The translations under genes and the position numbers were made by a program. Source: Cellulomonas hominis (GTDB taxonomy: Bacteria > Actinomycetota > Actinomycetes > Actinomycetales > Cellulomonadaceae). From it: a stretch of DNA of 64,000 nt. Shown here piece by piece: positions 12,544 through 21,051 of the stretch; position 1 is the first letter of the stretch, and each line of letters begins with the position of its first letter. Where the stretch lies: the NCBI RefSeq assembly GCF_901521055.1, contig NZ_CABEGA010000018.1, positions 1 to 64,000 of the forward strand, in the 5' to 3' direction. Below the pieces are notes generated by a model, which was not told the origin of the DNA, ran no database searches, and worked only from the letters and a program-made list of their open reading frames with translations.

Positions 12544-13875
12544 TCAGCCCGCGACGGCGCCCTGCGCGGCGAACGCGTCCGCCAGCCGCCCGGCGAGCAG
12601 CCCCACCTGCCACGGCCGCGCACCGCCGGCGCTCAGCCGCTGCGCGATGTGCTCGGCGTCCGGCGGTGTCGGCGGGCTCCAGCACACCCGGCGCAGCAGG
12701 TCGGGCTGCAGCAGGTTCTCCGCGGGGACGGTGTGCGTCTCGGAGAGCTCGGTGACGACGGCGCGCGCCGCGGTGAGGCGGGCGGCGGCGGCGGGGTCGC
12801 GGTCGGGCCAGGCGCGGGGCGGCGGCGGTGCGTCGCTCCGCGGGCCGCGGGGGTTCGGCAGCTGGTCGTCCGCGAGGGCGAGCCCGGTGTCGATCGCCCG
12901 CTGCCACAGCGCCGCGCGCCGGCGGGTGCCCTTGCCGGAGAACTGCGGGAGCGCCACGAGCTGCGGGACGGAGCGGGGCAGGGCCTGCGCGGCGGCGACG
13001 ATGGCGGCGTCCGGCAGCACCCGGCCCGGGGAGATGTCCCGCTGCCGCGCGTTCTCGTCCCGGGTCTCCCACAGCGACCGCACGACCGCCAGCCGGCGGG
13101 GGTCGCGGATCGCGTGCACGCCGGACACCCGGCGCCACGCCTCGACGCGCGGGGCGGGCGGCGGGGCGAGGCGGACGGCCTCGAACTCCTCGGCGGCCCA
13201 CTGCGCCTTGCCGGCCAGCGCGAGCCGCTCGGCCAGCACCTCGCGCAGCTCCACCAGCACCTCGACGTCCAGCGCGGCGTACCGCAGCCACTGCTCGGGC
13301 AGGGGGCGGGTGGACCAGTCGACGGCGGAGTGCTCCTTCGCGAGCCCGAGGCCGAGGAGCTCGGCGACCACGGCGGCCAGGCCGACGCGCTCGAGGCCCA
13401 GCAGGCGCGCGCCGAGCTCGGTGTCGAAGACCCGGCTGGGCCGCATGCCCTGCTCGGCGAGCGCCGGCAGGTCCTGGGACGCGGCGTGCAGGACCCACTC
13501 GACGCCGACGAGCGCCTCGGACAGCGGGGACAGGTCGGGCAGGGCCACAGGGTCGATCAGCGCGGTCCCGGCGCCCTCGCGGCGCACCTGGACCAGGTAG
13601 TTGTGCTGGCCGTAGCGGTAGCCGGACGCGCGCTCCGCGTCCACGGCGACGGGGCCGGTCCCCGCGCCGAACGCCGCCACGACGCGCGCGAACGCCTCGG
13701 GGGTGTCGACGACGGCGGGGACGCCCTCGGCGGGTTCGGTCAGGGGGACGACGACGGGCGCGTCGGCGGCGGGCTCGGCCGCTGCTGCTGCGACGGACGC
13801 GTCGTCGAGGTCGGCGCCGCCCGGGGCGCCGGAGGGCTCGGCCGGGGTACCGGCCGGGTGCGGGACGGACTGCAT
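12544..13875 (-). CDS. RNase D family 3'-5' exoribonuclease with HRDC domain
   Basis: 443 aa. After ~60 low-complexity residues comes a DEDDy exonuclease domain: VAVDAER (Exo I), HAASQDLPAL (Exo II) and YAALDVEVL (Exo III with the Y-x3-D). An HRDC nucleic-acid-binding domain follows at about residues 265-345. The family trims tRNA and other stable RNA 3' ends. The ATG has TACGGT (plus-strand 13882-13887) 6 nt upstream and no Shine-Dalgarno, so it is probably leaderless. The divergent neighbour starts 100 bp away. Proximity to DUF3000 and dxs is a recurrent actinobacterial arrangement. Confidence 0.88.
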   Translation of the reverse strand: MQSVPHPAGTPAEPSGAPGGADLDDASVAAAAAEPAADAPVVVPLTEPAEGVPAVVDTPEAFARVVAAFGAGTGPVAVDAERASGYRYGQHNYLVQVRREGAGTALIDPVALPDLSPLSEALVGVEWVLHAASQDLPALAEQGMRPSRVFDTELGARLLGLERVGLAAVVAELLGLGLAKEHSAVDWSTRPLPEQWLRYAALDVEVLVELREVLAERLALAGKAQWAAEEFEAVRLAPPPAPRVEAWRRVSGVHAIRDPRRLAVVRSLWETRDENARQRDISPGRVLPDAAIVAAAQALPRSVPQLVALPQFSGKGTRRRAALWQRAIDTGLALADDQLPNPRGPRSDAPPPPRAWPDRDPAAAARLTAARAVVTELSETHTVPAENLLQPDLLRRVCWSPPTPPDAEHIAQRLSAGGARPWQVGLLAGRLADAFAAQGAVAG

Positions 13876-13975
13876 GGGACAACCGTAGGGCGTCCGCGCG
13901 CGCGTGCCGTGGTGCCGCGCAGGGCGGGCGGGATCGCGGGGCGCGGCGCACGGGAGCAGGTCGTAGGTTCCTCGC

Positions 13976-15418
13976 ATGGGGCGGGGCCGCGCGCGGCAGG
14001 GACGCATGGACGACGTCGAGCTCGTCGAGGCCCCGGCGCGCGGCGCCGATCCCGGGCCGGCACGCACCGCCCGGCGCGCCCGGGTGCTCCGGGTCCTGCG
14101 GCGCTGGTGGCCCGTACCCGTCGCGGTGGTGCTGGCCGCCGTGGTGTGGCAGGCGGCGTCCGGTGCGCAGGAGCGCGCGGTGGCGGAGCGGCTGCGGGAG
14201 ACTCCCGGCGTGATCGGGACGACCGTCGCCCCGCCGCTCACCACGCGGGACTGGGGCGACCCGGCCTCCACGGGCGTGGTGACGTCGGCACCGCTCGGCG
14301 GCGGGCTGGTGGTCGCGGCCGAGGAGGGCCCGGACGGCGCCGCCCGCACCGTGGTCGGGATCGACGCCGCCACCGGGCGGGAGCGCTGGCGGGTGGCCGC
14401 CGGTGGCGAGGAGAACCCGCGGGGGCGCGAGCCGGTCGGCGCGACGTGCGGGGACGCCGCCGGGCCGCTGGTGTGGTGCAGCTTCACGTCGGTGCGCACG
14501 TTCGGGGAGGCGTCGTTCGAGCCGGTCGCCACCCTGGTGCTCGTCGACGTCACCGCCCGCGCGGAGGTGCCGGCACCGGACCTCCCGCGGGCGTCCTCCG
14601 TCGTCGTCCTGGACGACGTCGCGGTCACGGTGTCCCGCGTGGGTGACGCGGCAGTGGTGGACGCCACGGACCTGACGACCGGCGCGTCACGCTGGCACGT
14701 CGAGCTGGCGGACCCGGCGGGCCGGCTGGTCGGCCACGCGCCGGACCCGTCGGTCGTGGTCGCGGGCCACCGGGTGCACGTGACCGGCGGCACCGGGACC
14801 TGGGCCCTCGACGCGGTGGACGGCCGGCTCGTCGCCGCCGCACAGGACCTGCGCCTGCTGCGCGGCGAGCAGCTCGTCGCGGTCGACGGCGGCGCGGTCA
14901 CCCGGCTGCTCGGCCCCGACGGCCGGGGGACCGCCCGCGCGGACGGCGCGCCCGTCCCGGTCGAGCCGGACGACGGCTCGGCCCCCGGCGTGCTGCTCCT
15001 GGCCCGGGTCGACGCCGGCGCGGGCGGCCGGCTGCGCGCGGTGGCGGCCGCGAGCGGCGAGGTGCTGTGGGAGCGGCCCGCGCAGGTGGACGGGCTGGGC
15101 CCGCTCGTGCTGCTCGACGGCCTGCTCTACGGCACCGACCGCGAGGGGCTGTGGGCGGTCGACGCGACCACCGGGCGTGCGGTCTGGTCGACCGCCGCCG
15201 GGACCCGGGCCGGCCCCGCGCTCATGACCGACGGGGTGCACCTGCTCCGCACCGAGCACGACCCGGGGCGTGCGGGGGCCACCGTGCTGGCCGCCTACGG
15301 CCTGCGGGACGGCGACCGGCGGTGGGCGGAGCCGCTCCCGGAGGGGCTCACGGACGTGCGGGCCGTCGGCGGCGTGCTGCTCGGGTTCGGGACGGGGCGG
15401 CCCGTGCTCGTGGAGTAG
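13976..15418 (+). CDS. Membrane-anchored PQQ-like beta-propeller protein
   Basis: 480 aa of unknown function. A basic cytoplasmic N terminus (~1-42) is followed by one transmembrane helix (VPVAVVLAAVVWQAA) and then an extracytoplasmic region. That region shows repeating blades of the PQQ/YVTN type: GIDAATGRERW, DATDLTTGASRW, AVAAASGEVLW and AVDATTGRAVW. Such proteins act as binding scaffolds, and no enzyme motif is seen. The ATG at 13976 has TAGGTT 6 nt upstream, supporting a leaderless start; an in-frame ATG at 14006 is the alternative. It is divergent from the RNase D gene. Confidence 0.75.
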   Translation: MGRGRARQGRMDDVELVEAPARGADPGPARTARRARVLRVLRRWWPVPVAVVLAAVVWQAASGAQERAVAERLRETPGVIGTTVAPPLTTRDWGDPASTGVVTSAPLGGGLVVAAEEGPDGAARTVVGIDAATGRERWRVAAGGEENPRGREPVGATCGDAAGPLVWCSFTSVRTFGEASFEPVATLVLVDVTARAEVPAPDLPRASSVVVLDDVAVTVSRVGDAAVVDATDLTTGASRWHVELADPAGRLVGHAPDPSVVVAGHRVHVTGGTGTWALDAVDGRLVAAAQDLRLLRGEQLVAVDGGAVTRLLGPDGRGTARADGAPVPVEPDDGSAPGVLLLARVDAGAGGRLRAVAAASGEVLWERPAQVDGLGPLVLLDGLLYGTDREGLWAVDATTGRAVWSTAAGTRAGPALMTDGVHLLRTEHDPGRAGATVLAAYGLRDGDRRWAEPLPEGLTDVRAVGGVLLGFGTGRPVLVE

Positions 15419-15458
15419 CCGCGGAGCAGTCGTGGGCCAGCCGTGCGGCGTGCCGGGC

Positions 15459-16055
15459 TCAGGCGAGCAGGCCGGTCCGGATGGAGATCGCGACGAGCGC
15501 CGCGCGGTCGCCGGTGCCGAGCTTGCGCGAGATCCGCGCGAGGTGGCTCTTCACGGTGAGCGCCGACAGGCCGAGCTCCTCGCCGATGGCGCGGTTGCTG
15601 AAGCCGTCGGCGACGAGCCGCAGGACGCTGATCTCGCGGGTGGTGAGGTCGGGGCGGGACCGCGCGAACGGCGACGGGACCGCGCCGGGGGCGGAGCCAG
15701 CCGGGCCGACGACGGCGTTGGGCTCGGTGGCGACCGCGCCGCGCAGCCCGCCGGTCAGCAGGCCGACGAGGTCGCGGCGACCGGCGCGGCGGGCGAGCAG
15801 GATCACGCGGCCGGAGCCCCGGCGCCGCAGGTTGCGGACCAGGATCTGGCCGTCGCCCTCGGCGAGCTCGGTGACGACGACGCACATCTGGCCGAGGCCG
15901 CGGCGGCGGGGGTCAGGGGCCGATCCAGGGGTGGAACCGGGGGCGGTCGCCGGGGCGCCGGGGCGGCGCACCTGGGGCGCGAGGGTGGCCGCGCGGGCAC
16001 CGGGCGCGGAACCCGGCGCGAGGCCGGGACCTCGTCGAATCGGCTCGATGCTCAC
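15459..16055 (-). CDS. LuxR-type HTH regulator without a receiver domain
   Basis: 198 aa. The C-terminal ~60 residues are a LuxR/FixJ helix-turn-helix (LTTREISVLRLVADGFSNRA then LTVKSHLARISRKLG). Residues ~75-120 look like part of a degenerate receiver-like fold (QMCVVVTELAEGDGQILVRN) with no phosphoacceptor Asp. The N terminus is Ala/Pro/Gly-rich. Such regulators are typical of actinobacteria; the target is unknown. Start GTG 16055 has AAGGGGG upstream; an upstream in-frame start would add 27 basic residues. Confidence 0.8.
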   Translation of the reverse strand: MSIEPIRRGPGLAPGSAPGARAATLAPQVRRPGAPATAPGSTPGSAPDPRRRGLGQMCVVVTELAEGDGQILVRNLRRRGSGRVILLARRAGRRDLVGLLTGGLRGAVATEPNAVVGPAGSAPGAVPSPFARSRPDLTTREISVLRLVADGFSNRAIGEELGLSALTVKSHLARISRKLGTGDRAALVAISIRTGLLA

Positions 16056-16193
16056 TGCTGTGCCCCCTTGACGGTCCACTTCCTTGCTCCCCCTATCGGT
16101 CCTGCGCACTCGTGTCTTGAGCGGAACGGGTGACATCGTGACCCGCTCGTGACCCCGGTGTCACGGGTTCGGCCACCTGCGGCGTCACCCGGG

Positions 16194-16775
16194 TCAGTGC
16201 CGGGGTCCGAGCGCGACCACGCCCTCGGGCAGCGGCGGCAGCCCGGCGACGGTGCACAGCAGGACCCCCCAGGCCTCCAGGTGCGGGGCCAGGTCCTCGT
16301 CACGCGCCGTCCAGGAGGCACGCAGCTCCAGCTCGCACAGCTCCGGGCGCTCGTCGAGCGCGCCGAACGACTGGGACAGCACGCGCGTCACGGTGCCGCC
16401 CGCCGCGCGGGCGTCGACCCCCGAACCGGCGAGGGCGTCGGTGAACCAGGTCCACGCGACCTCCGCCAGGAGCGGGTCCTGGCCGACCTCGGGCTCCAGG
16501 GTCGCGCGCACCAGCGTGACCAGGCGGAACGCCCCGTCCCAGGCCTCTTGGCCGGCGGGGTCGTGCAGCACGACGAACCGGCCGGACGCGAGCTCCTCGG
16601 CGTCGGGGTCCCGGCGGCTCGCGCGGACGTCCGCGACCAGCGCCGCGGTGTACGGCGCGATGCGCGCGGGGCCCGGCGCCTCCTCCAGGGAGACCTCCGG
16701 GCGCAGCGTGACGCCCCGCAGCGACCGCAGCGCGCGCAGGAACTCCGGTGGCGCGTCTCGGGGGCCGGTGCTCAC
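16194..16775 (-). CDS. DUF3000 domain protein
   Basis: 193 aa, recognised as the actinobacterial DUF3000 family by its full-length conserved pattern (PPEFLRALRSLRGVTLRPEV near the start, PHLEAWGVLLCTVAGLPPLP near the end). Function is unknown; in many actinobacteria it is a neighbour of RNase D and dxs, as it is here within 10 kb. The GTG start has TACGCT (plus-strand 16084+700) 8 nt upstream without a Shine-Dalgarno, probably leaderless. It is divergent from gnd, and the LuxR-type gene follows downstream after a 138-bp gap. Confidence 0.85.
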   Translation of the reverse strand: MSTGPRDAPPEFLRALRSLRGVTLRPEVSLEEAPGPARIAPYTAALVADVRASRRDPDAEELASGRFVVLHDPAGQEAWDGAFRLVTLVRATLEPEVGQDPLLAEVAWTWFTDALAGSGVDARAAGGTVTRVLSQSFGALDERPELCELELRASWTARDEDLAPHLEAWGVLLCTVAGLPPLPEGVVALGPRH

Positions 16776-16843
16776 AGCAGCCGAGCGTAGGGGGCCGCTG
16801 CCCGGGCGGCGGTCGCGGCACGCCGGACGTCCCTGGCCAGCAC

Positions 16844-16873
16844 TAGGGTGAAGGTGCCTTGGCACCGCCTTCG
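16844..16873 (+). promoter_or_regulatory. gnd -10 element and 5'-leader hairpin
   Basis: TAGGGT at 16844-16849 is a plausible -10 for gnd. The leader then holds an inverted repeat, GGTGCC facing GGCACC, extended by GAAG/CTTC pairs, that ends just before the Shine-Dalgarno GAAGGAG. It might modulate ribosome access. Confidence 0.4.
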
Positions 16874-16888
16874 AAGGAGCACCCGCGC

Positions 16889-18328
16889 ATGTCCGCACCT
16901 GCCGCACAGATCGGCGTGACCGGCCTGGCCGTCATGGGCCGCAACCTGGCCCGCAACCTCGCCCGGCACGGCTACACGGTCGCGGTGCACAACCGCTCGA
17001 ACAGCCGCACGGAGTCGCTGGTCGCCGAGCACGGGGACGAGGGCACCTTCGTGCCGTCGGCGTCCACCGAGGACTTCGTCGCGTCGCTGGAGCGGCCGCG
17101 CAAGATCATCGTGATGGTCAAGGCCGGCGCGGCGACCGACGCCGTGATCGAGGAGCTGGTGCCGCTGCTGGACGAGGGCGACATCGTGATCGACGCGGGC
17201 AACGCGCACTTCCCCGACACCCGCCGCCGCGAGGCCGCGCTGAAGGCCAAGGGCCTGCACTTCGTCGGGTCCGGCGTGTCCGGTGGCGAGGAGGGCGCGC
17301 TGAACGGCCCGTCGATCATGCCGGGCGGCTCGCGCGAGTCGTACGAGGTGCTGGGCCCGATCCTCGAGGACATCTCGGCGAAGGTCGACGGGGTGCCGTG
17401 CTGCACCTACGTCGGCCCCGACGGCGCCGGGCACTTCGTCAAGATGGTGCACAACGGCATCGAGTACGCCGACATGCAGCTGATCGCCGAGGCGTACGAC
17501 CTGCTCAAGCAGGGGCTGGGCGCGTCGGCCGCCGAGATCGCGGACATCTTCCGGACGTGGAACGAGGGCGATCTGGAGTCGTTCCTCATCGAGATCACCG
17601 CCGAGGTGCTGTCCCAGGTCGACGCGGAGACCGGGCAGGCGTTCGTCGACGTCGTGCTGGACCAGGCGGAGCAGAAGGGCACCGGCCGCTGGACGGTGCA
17701 GAACGCCCTCGACCTCGGCGTGCCGATCACCGGCATCGCGGAAGCGACCTTCGCCCGCGCGCTCTCCGGCTCCGTGCCGCAGCGCACCGCCGCCCGCGGC
17801 ACCCTGCCCGCGCACGTCGCGCCGCTGGACGTGCCCGACCGGGAGGCATTCATCGAGGACGTGCGACTGGCGCTCTACGCCTCCAAGGTGGTCGCGTACT
17901 CGCAGGGGTTCGACCAGATCGCGGCGGCCTCCGCCGAGAACGGCTGGGACATCGACCGGGGCGCGATGGCCCGGATCTGGCGGGGCGGCTGCATCATCCG
18001 CGCGCGGTTCCTCAACCGGATCACCGAGGCCTACGAGCGCGACGCGGACCTGCCGCTGCTGCTGGCCGACGAGTACTTCACCGGCGCGGTCGGCAACGGC
18101 GTGCCGGCGTGGCGCCGGGTCGTCGCGCACGCCGCGCTGGCCGGCGTCCCGACGCCCGCGTTCGCGTCGTCCCTGGCGTACTACGACGCGGTCCGCGCCG
18201 AGCGGCTGCCCGCCGCGCTGATCCAGGCGCAGCGCGACTTCTTCGGCGCGCACACCTACCGGCGCACCGACCGCGAGGGCACGTTCCACACCGAGTGGTC
18301 CGGCGACCGCGCCGAGCACGAGGCGTGA
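16889..18328 (+). CDS. gnd: 6-phosphogluconate dehydrogenase (decarboxylating, NADP type)
   Basis: 479 aa, the usual length of the long-form enzyme. The Rossmann motif GVTGLAVMGRNLARN is at the N terminus. The substrate signature GSGVSGGEEGA follows, then the catalytic KMVHNGIEYADMQLIAE segment with its Lys near residue 184, and the C-terminal helical domain with GTGRWTVQNALDLGVP. It converts 6-phosphogluconate to ribulose 5-phosphate in the oxidative pentose phosphate pathway. ATG 16889 has GAAGGAG 10 nt upstream. The stop TGA overlaps the GTG of the next gene, so the two are translationally coupled. Confidence 0.97.
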   Translation: MSAPAAQIGVTGLAVMGRNLARNLARHGYTVAVHNRSNSRTESLVAEHGDEGTFVPSASTEDFVASLERPRKIIVMVKAGAATDAVIEELVPLLDEGDIVIDAGNAHFPDTRRREAALKAKGLHFVGSGVSGGEEGALNGPSIMPGGSRESYEVLGPILEDISAKVDGVPCCTYVGPDGAGHFVKMVHNGIEYADMQLIAEAYDLLKQGLGASAAEIADIFRTWNEGDLESFLIEITAEVLSQVDAETGQAFVDVVLDQAEQKGTGRWTVQNALDLGVPITGIAEATFARALSGSVPQRTAARGTLPAHVAPLDVPDREAFIEDVRLALYASKVVAYSQGFDQIAAASAENGWDIDRGAMARIWRGGCIIRARFLNRITEAYERDADLPLLLADEYFTGAVGNGVPAWRRVVAHAALAGVPTPAFASSLAYYDAVRAERLPAALIQAQRDFFGAHTYRRTDREGTFHTEWSGDRAEHEA

Positions 18329-19596
18329 GCGCGCCGGACACCACGCCGGCGGCGACGGGCGTCGACGGGCTGCAGCCCGTGATGCTCGGCGCCGACATCG
18401 GCGTGTACGCCCTGGCCCGCGCGTTCCACGAGCAGTACGGCGTCCGGTCGATCGTCGTGAGCGGGGCGGCCCTCGGGCCCGTCGCGCACTCGCGGATCCT
18501 CGACAACGTGCTGGTCGAGGACGGGCACGACCCGCGGCAGCTCGTCGACGCCCTGCTGCGGGTCGCCCGCGAGCAGGCCGGCAGGCGCCTGGTGCTGCTG
18601 GCGAACTCGGACTGGCTGGTCCGCGTCGTCGTGCAGCACCGCGCCGAGCTCGAGCCGCACTACGTGGTGCCGTTCCTCTCGGAGGACCTGCTGGACCGGC
18701 TGTCGGACAAGGCGACCTTCTCGGAGATCGCGACCGACCTGGGCCTGGCGGTGCCGCGGACGATCGTGCAGGACTTCGCGCTGGCCGACGACCCCGCGTG
18801 GGCGCCGGTCCCGGTGGACGTCGGCTACCCGCTGATCGCCAAGGCGGCCAGCAGCGCCGACTACCAGGACGTGACGTTCCCGGGGAAGAAGAAGGTCTTC
18901 GAGATCTCCACGCCCGACGAGCTCGACGCGCTGTGGGCGTCGCTGCGCGGCGCGGGGTTCCGGGGCCGGTTCGTCGTGCAGGAGATGATCCCGGGCGACG
19001 ACACCCAGATGCGGTCGATCACCGCGTACGTCGACGGGCGCGGGTCGATCACCCTGCTGTGCTCGGCGCACGTCCTGCTCGAGGAGCACACGCCGTCCGG
19101 GCTGGGGAACCCCGCCGCGATGGTCGTGACGCGTGAGGACGCGATGCTGGAGCAGGCGGCGACGTTCCTGCGGGGCGTCGGCTACGTGGGCTTCGCGAAC
19201 TTCGACGTGAAGGTCGACCCGCGCGACGGCGCCTTCCGGTTCTTCGAGGTGAACCCGCGCATCGGGCGGAACAACTACTACGTGACGGCCGCCGGGGCGA
19301 ACCCCACGCGGTTCCTGGTCGAGGACCGGGTGCTGGACCGCGCCGTCGAGCCGGTGGTGGTCGACACCGAGGTGCTGTACTCGATCCTCCCGCACCGGCT
19401 GCTGCTGAAGTACGTGCTGGACCCGGCGCTGGCCGGGAAGGTTCGCGGGCTGATCCGTGCCGGGCGGGTCGCGCACCCGCTGCGGTACGCGCGGGACGCC
19501 GGACCCCGCCGGCGCTGGTACGCCTTCGCGGCCGCGCTGAACCAGGTGCGCAAGTTCCGCCGGTACTACCCGGAGGTCACGAGCACGGGGTTCTGA
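18325..19596 (+). CDS. ATP-grasp ligase, D-aspartate ligase (Asl)-like
   Basis: 423 aa. The N terminus (PVMLGADIGVYALARAF) and the ATP-grasp core (GKKKVFEISTPDELD, then EMIPGDDTQMRSITAYVDG, HVLLEEHTPSGLGNP, VGYVGFANFDVKVDPRDG, FFEVNPRIGR) run parallel along their whole length with the D-aspartate ligase of Enterococcus faecium as I recall it. That enzyme adds D-Asp to the residue-3 side chain of the peptidoglycan stem before cross-linking. Cellulomonas-type walls have L-Orn-D-Glu or L-Orn-D-Asp bridges, so a cross-bridge ligase role fits. The amino-acid substrate is inferred. GTG 18325 overlaps the gnd stop by 4 bp (GTGA). Confidence 0.7.
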   Translation: MSAPDTTPAATGVDGLQPVMLGADIGVYALARAFHEQYGVRSIVVSGAALGPVAHSRILDNVLVEDGHDPRQLVDALLRVAREQAGRRLVLLANSDWLVRVVVQHRAELEPHYVVPFLSEDLLDRLSDKATFSEIATDLGLAVPRTIVQDFALADDPAWAPVPVDVGYPLIAKAASSADYQDVTFPGKKKVFEISTPDELDALWASLRGAGFRGRFVVQEMIPGDDTQMRSITAYVDGRGSITLLCSAHVLLEEHTPSGLGNPAAMVVTREDAMLEQAATFLRGVGYVGFANFDVKVDPRDGAFRFFEVNPRIGRNNYYVTAAGANPTRFLVEDRVLDRAVEPVVVDTEVLYSILPHRLLLKYVLDPALAGKVRGLIRAGRVAHPLRYARDAGPRRRWYAFAAALNQVRKFRRYYPEVTSTGF

Positions 19597-19642
19597 GCAC
19601 CGGTTCTGAGCACCGGTTCTGAGCACCGGTTCTGAGCCCCGG
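19591..19642 (+). repeat. 13-bp tandem repeat carrying the stop codon
   Basis: Unit TTCTGAGCACCGG occurs at 19591-19603, 19604-19616 and 19617-19629, with a fourth copy differing by one base (19630-19642). The first copy contains the last codon and the TGA of the ligase gene. Because 13 is not a multiple of 3, the repeats place a TGA in every frame downstream of the gene. Confidence 0.9.
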
Positions 19643-19646
19643 CAGC

Positions 19647-19694
19647 ACGCACGACGGCCGGCCTTCCCGTGGGGGAGGGCCGGCCGTCGTGCGT
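19647..19694. terminator. Bidirectional terminator between convergent genes
   Basis: A perfect 17-bp stem (19647-19663 with 19678-19694) is extended inward by CTTCCC/GGGGAG pairing to a tiny loop. It lies midway between the ligase gene and the convergent small gene, so it can serve both. Confidence 0.8.
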
Positions 19695-19704
19695 CCGGGG
19701 CGCG

Positions 19705-20190
19705 TCAGCCCAGCTCGGACGTGCCCGAGTACAGGTGCAGCACGGGGACGTGCAGCTCCTCGCGGGCGCGCGACGCCCAGTCCCGGTGGAACGTGTCCTC
19801 CAGTGCGTGCGGGTACGTCACGACGACGACCTCCCGCGCGCCCTCGGCCGCGACGGCGGCCCGCAGGGCGGGCAGCGGGTCGTCGTCGACGACGGTGCCG
19901 GTCGCGGTCACGCCGGCCTCCGCGAACGCCGCGAGGCTCTCGGCGAGCTGCTCGGCGGCGTCGGCCGTGGCCTGGGTGGGCTTCGGCTCGCGGCCCAGCA
20001 CGGTGTCGAGCGCCTCCCGGAGCTCGCCGAGGCTGAGCTGGTCGACGAGCGACACGAGGACGTTGCGCTCGGTGTCGGCGGGGACGAGGACGCGGTACTC
20101 CAGGGTCTCGCCGTCGTGCAGCGAGAGGATGTGGGAGACGTCCGCCGAGGCCAGGGTGTCCTCCGTGAGGACGAGGATGGTGTCGGTCAC
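19705..20190 (-). CDS. Small Rossmann-like (universal-stress-like) protein
   Basis: 161 aa. The C-terminal half (AREVVVVTYPHALEDTFHRD then LHVPVLHLYSGTSELG) and the N-terminal DTILVLTED strand suggest a universal-stress-protein-like alpha/beta fold, but no ATP-binding G-2x-G-9x-G motif is visible. Function unknown. The GTG start has the -10-like TAGTCT (plus-strand 20198-20203) 7 nt upstream, whose TAG is also the stop codon of the preceding reductase gene. It may therefore be both read through from that gene and transcribed on its own as a leaderless mRNA. Confidence 0.75.
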   Translation of the reverse strand: MTDTILVLTEDTLASADVSHILSLHDGETLEYRVLVPADTERNVLVSLVDQLSLGELREALDTVLGREPKPTQATADAAEQLAESLAAFAEAGVTATGTVVDDDPLPALRAAVAAEGAREVVVVTYPHALEDTFHRDWASRAREELHVPVLHLYSGTSELG

Positions 20191-20200
20191 GCGTCCGAGA

Positions 20201-20989
20201 CTATCGGTCGCCCAGCAGCCAGCGCCCGAGCAGCATCCCGTCGTGGTGCAGCAGGTGCGCCGCGCGGGCGGGCACCGGCGCCAGCCAGTCGGGGGACTGC
20301 ATCGCGCGGAGTCCCGGCCCGGCGACCACCAGCGGGCTGGAGGTGAGGCAGAGCTCGTCGACCAGGCCTGCCGCGGCCAGGTCGGTGAGCAGCCGCGGAC
20401 CGCCCTCGGCGAGCACCCGGGTCAGGCCGCGCCCGGCCAGGGCCGCCAGCGCCGCGGGCAGGTCCACGGTCGCACCGCCGGCGACCACGACCCGGTCGGG
20501 GCCGACCTCCGCGCGCAGGGCGTCGAGGGTCGGGCACGCGCGCGACGTGACGACGTACGGGGGCCGGTCCGTGCCGCGCAGCCCCGGCGGCAGCTCGCCG
20601 GACACCGTGACGACCGCCAGCTCCAGGTCGGGCGCCTGGCCCCGGGCGGCACGCGCCTCGCGCAGGTCGGCGGGCACGGCGAGCGGCGTGTACCCCTCGG
20701 CCCGGGCCGTGCCCGCACCGACCAGCACGACGTCCGCGACGGCGCGCATCACCCGGAACACCCGCCAGTCCGCCGGGCCGTTGATGCTGCGCGACCGGCC
20801 GTCGGGGCCCTGCGCCGCCCCGTCGAGCGTGGCGATCATGTTCGCGCGCACCGCGCTCGTCCTGCCGGGCCGGGGCGCCGGGTGGGCGTACAGGTCGTGC
20901 AGCACCGGCTCGCCGGGCTCCGGCGCGAGCGTCACGCCGGAGCGGTCGAGGGGCAGCAGCACGTCCAGGGGCGGGAGCTCACGGGGCAT
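20201..20989 (-). CDS. RibD C-terminal (pyrimidine reductase) family protein
   Basis: 262 aa. Recognisable RibD_C/dihydrofolate-reductase fold: VRANMIATLDGAA near residue 48, GPADWRVFRVMRAVADVVLVGAGTARAEGY for the NADPH site, and VLAEGGPRLLTDLAAAGLVDELCLT near the C terminus. RibD_C enzymes reduce the riboflavin pathway pyrimidine, but stand-alone actinobacterial homologues are uncharacterised and no other rib gene is nearby, so another pteridine-like or flavin-linked reductase role is possible. The ATG has TAGCCT 7 nt upstream (plus-strand 20997-21002), probably leaderless, and is divergent from zapE. Confidence 0.8.
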   Translation of the reverse strand: MPRELPPLDVLLPLDRSGVTLAPEPGEPVLHDLYAHPAPRPGRTSAVRANMIATLDGAAQGPDGRSRSINGPADWRVFRVMRAVADVVLVGAGTARAEGYTPLAVPADLREARAARGQAPDLELAVVTVSGELPPGLRGTDRPPYVVTSRACPTLDALRAEVGPDRVVVAGGATVDLPAALAALAGRGLTRVLAEGGPRLLTDLAAAGLVDELCLTSSPLVVAGPGLRAMQSPDWLAPVPARAAHLLHHDGMLLGRWLLGDR

Positions 20990-21051
20990 GGCGGTCAGGC
21001 TAGCCCGGCCCGTGTCGCCCCCGCGGCCCGCCCGGCCTAGGCTATGCGGCC

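Noticed and set aside
12521-13951. 476-codon minus-strand frame overlapping RNase D
   Set aside because: Arg/Pro/Gly-rich shadow; the other minus frame carries the complete DEDDy and HRDC motifs.
16149-16164. GTGACCCCGGTGTCAC palindrome as a further CRP-type site
   Set aside because: GTGA and TCAC are 8 bp apart rather than 6, and it lies between co-directional genes; more likely a chance or terminator-like dyad.
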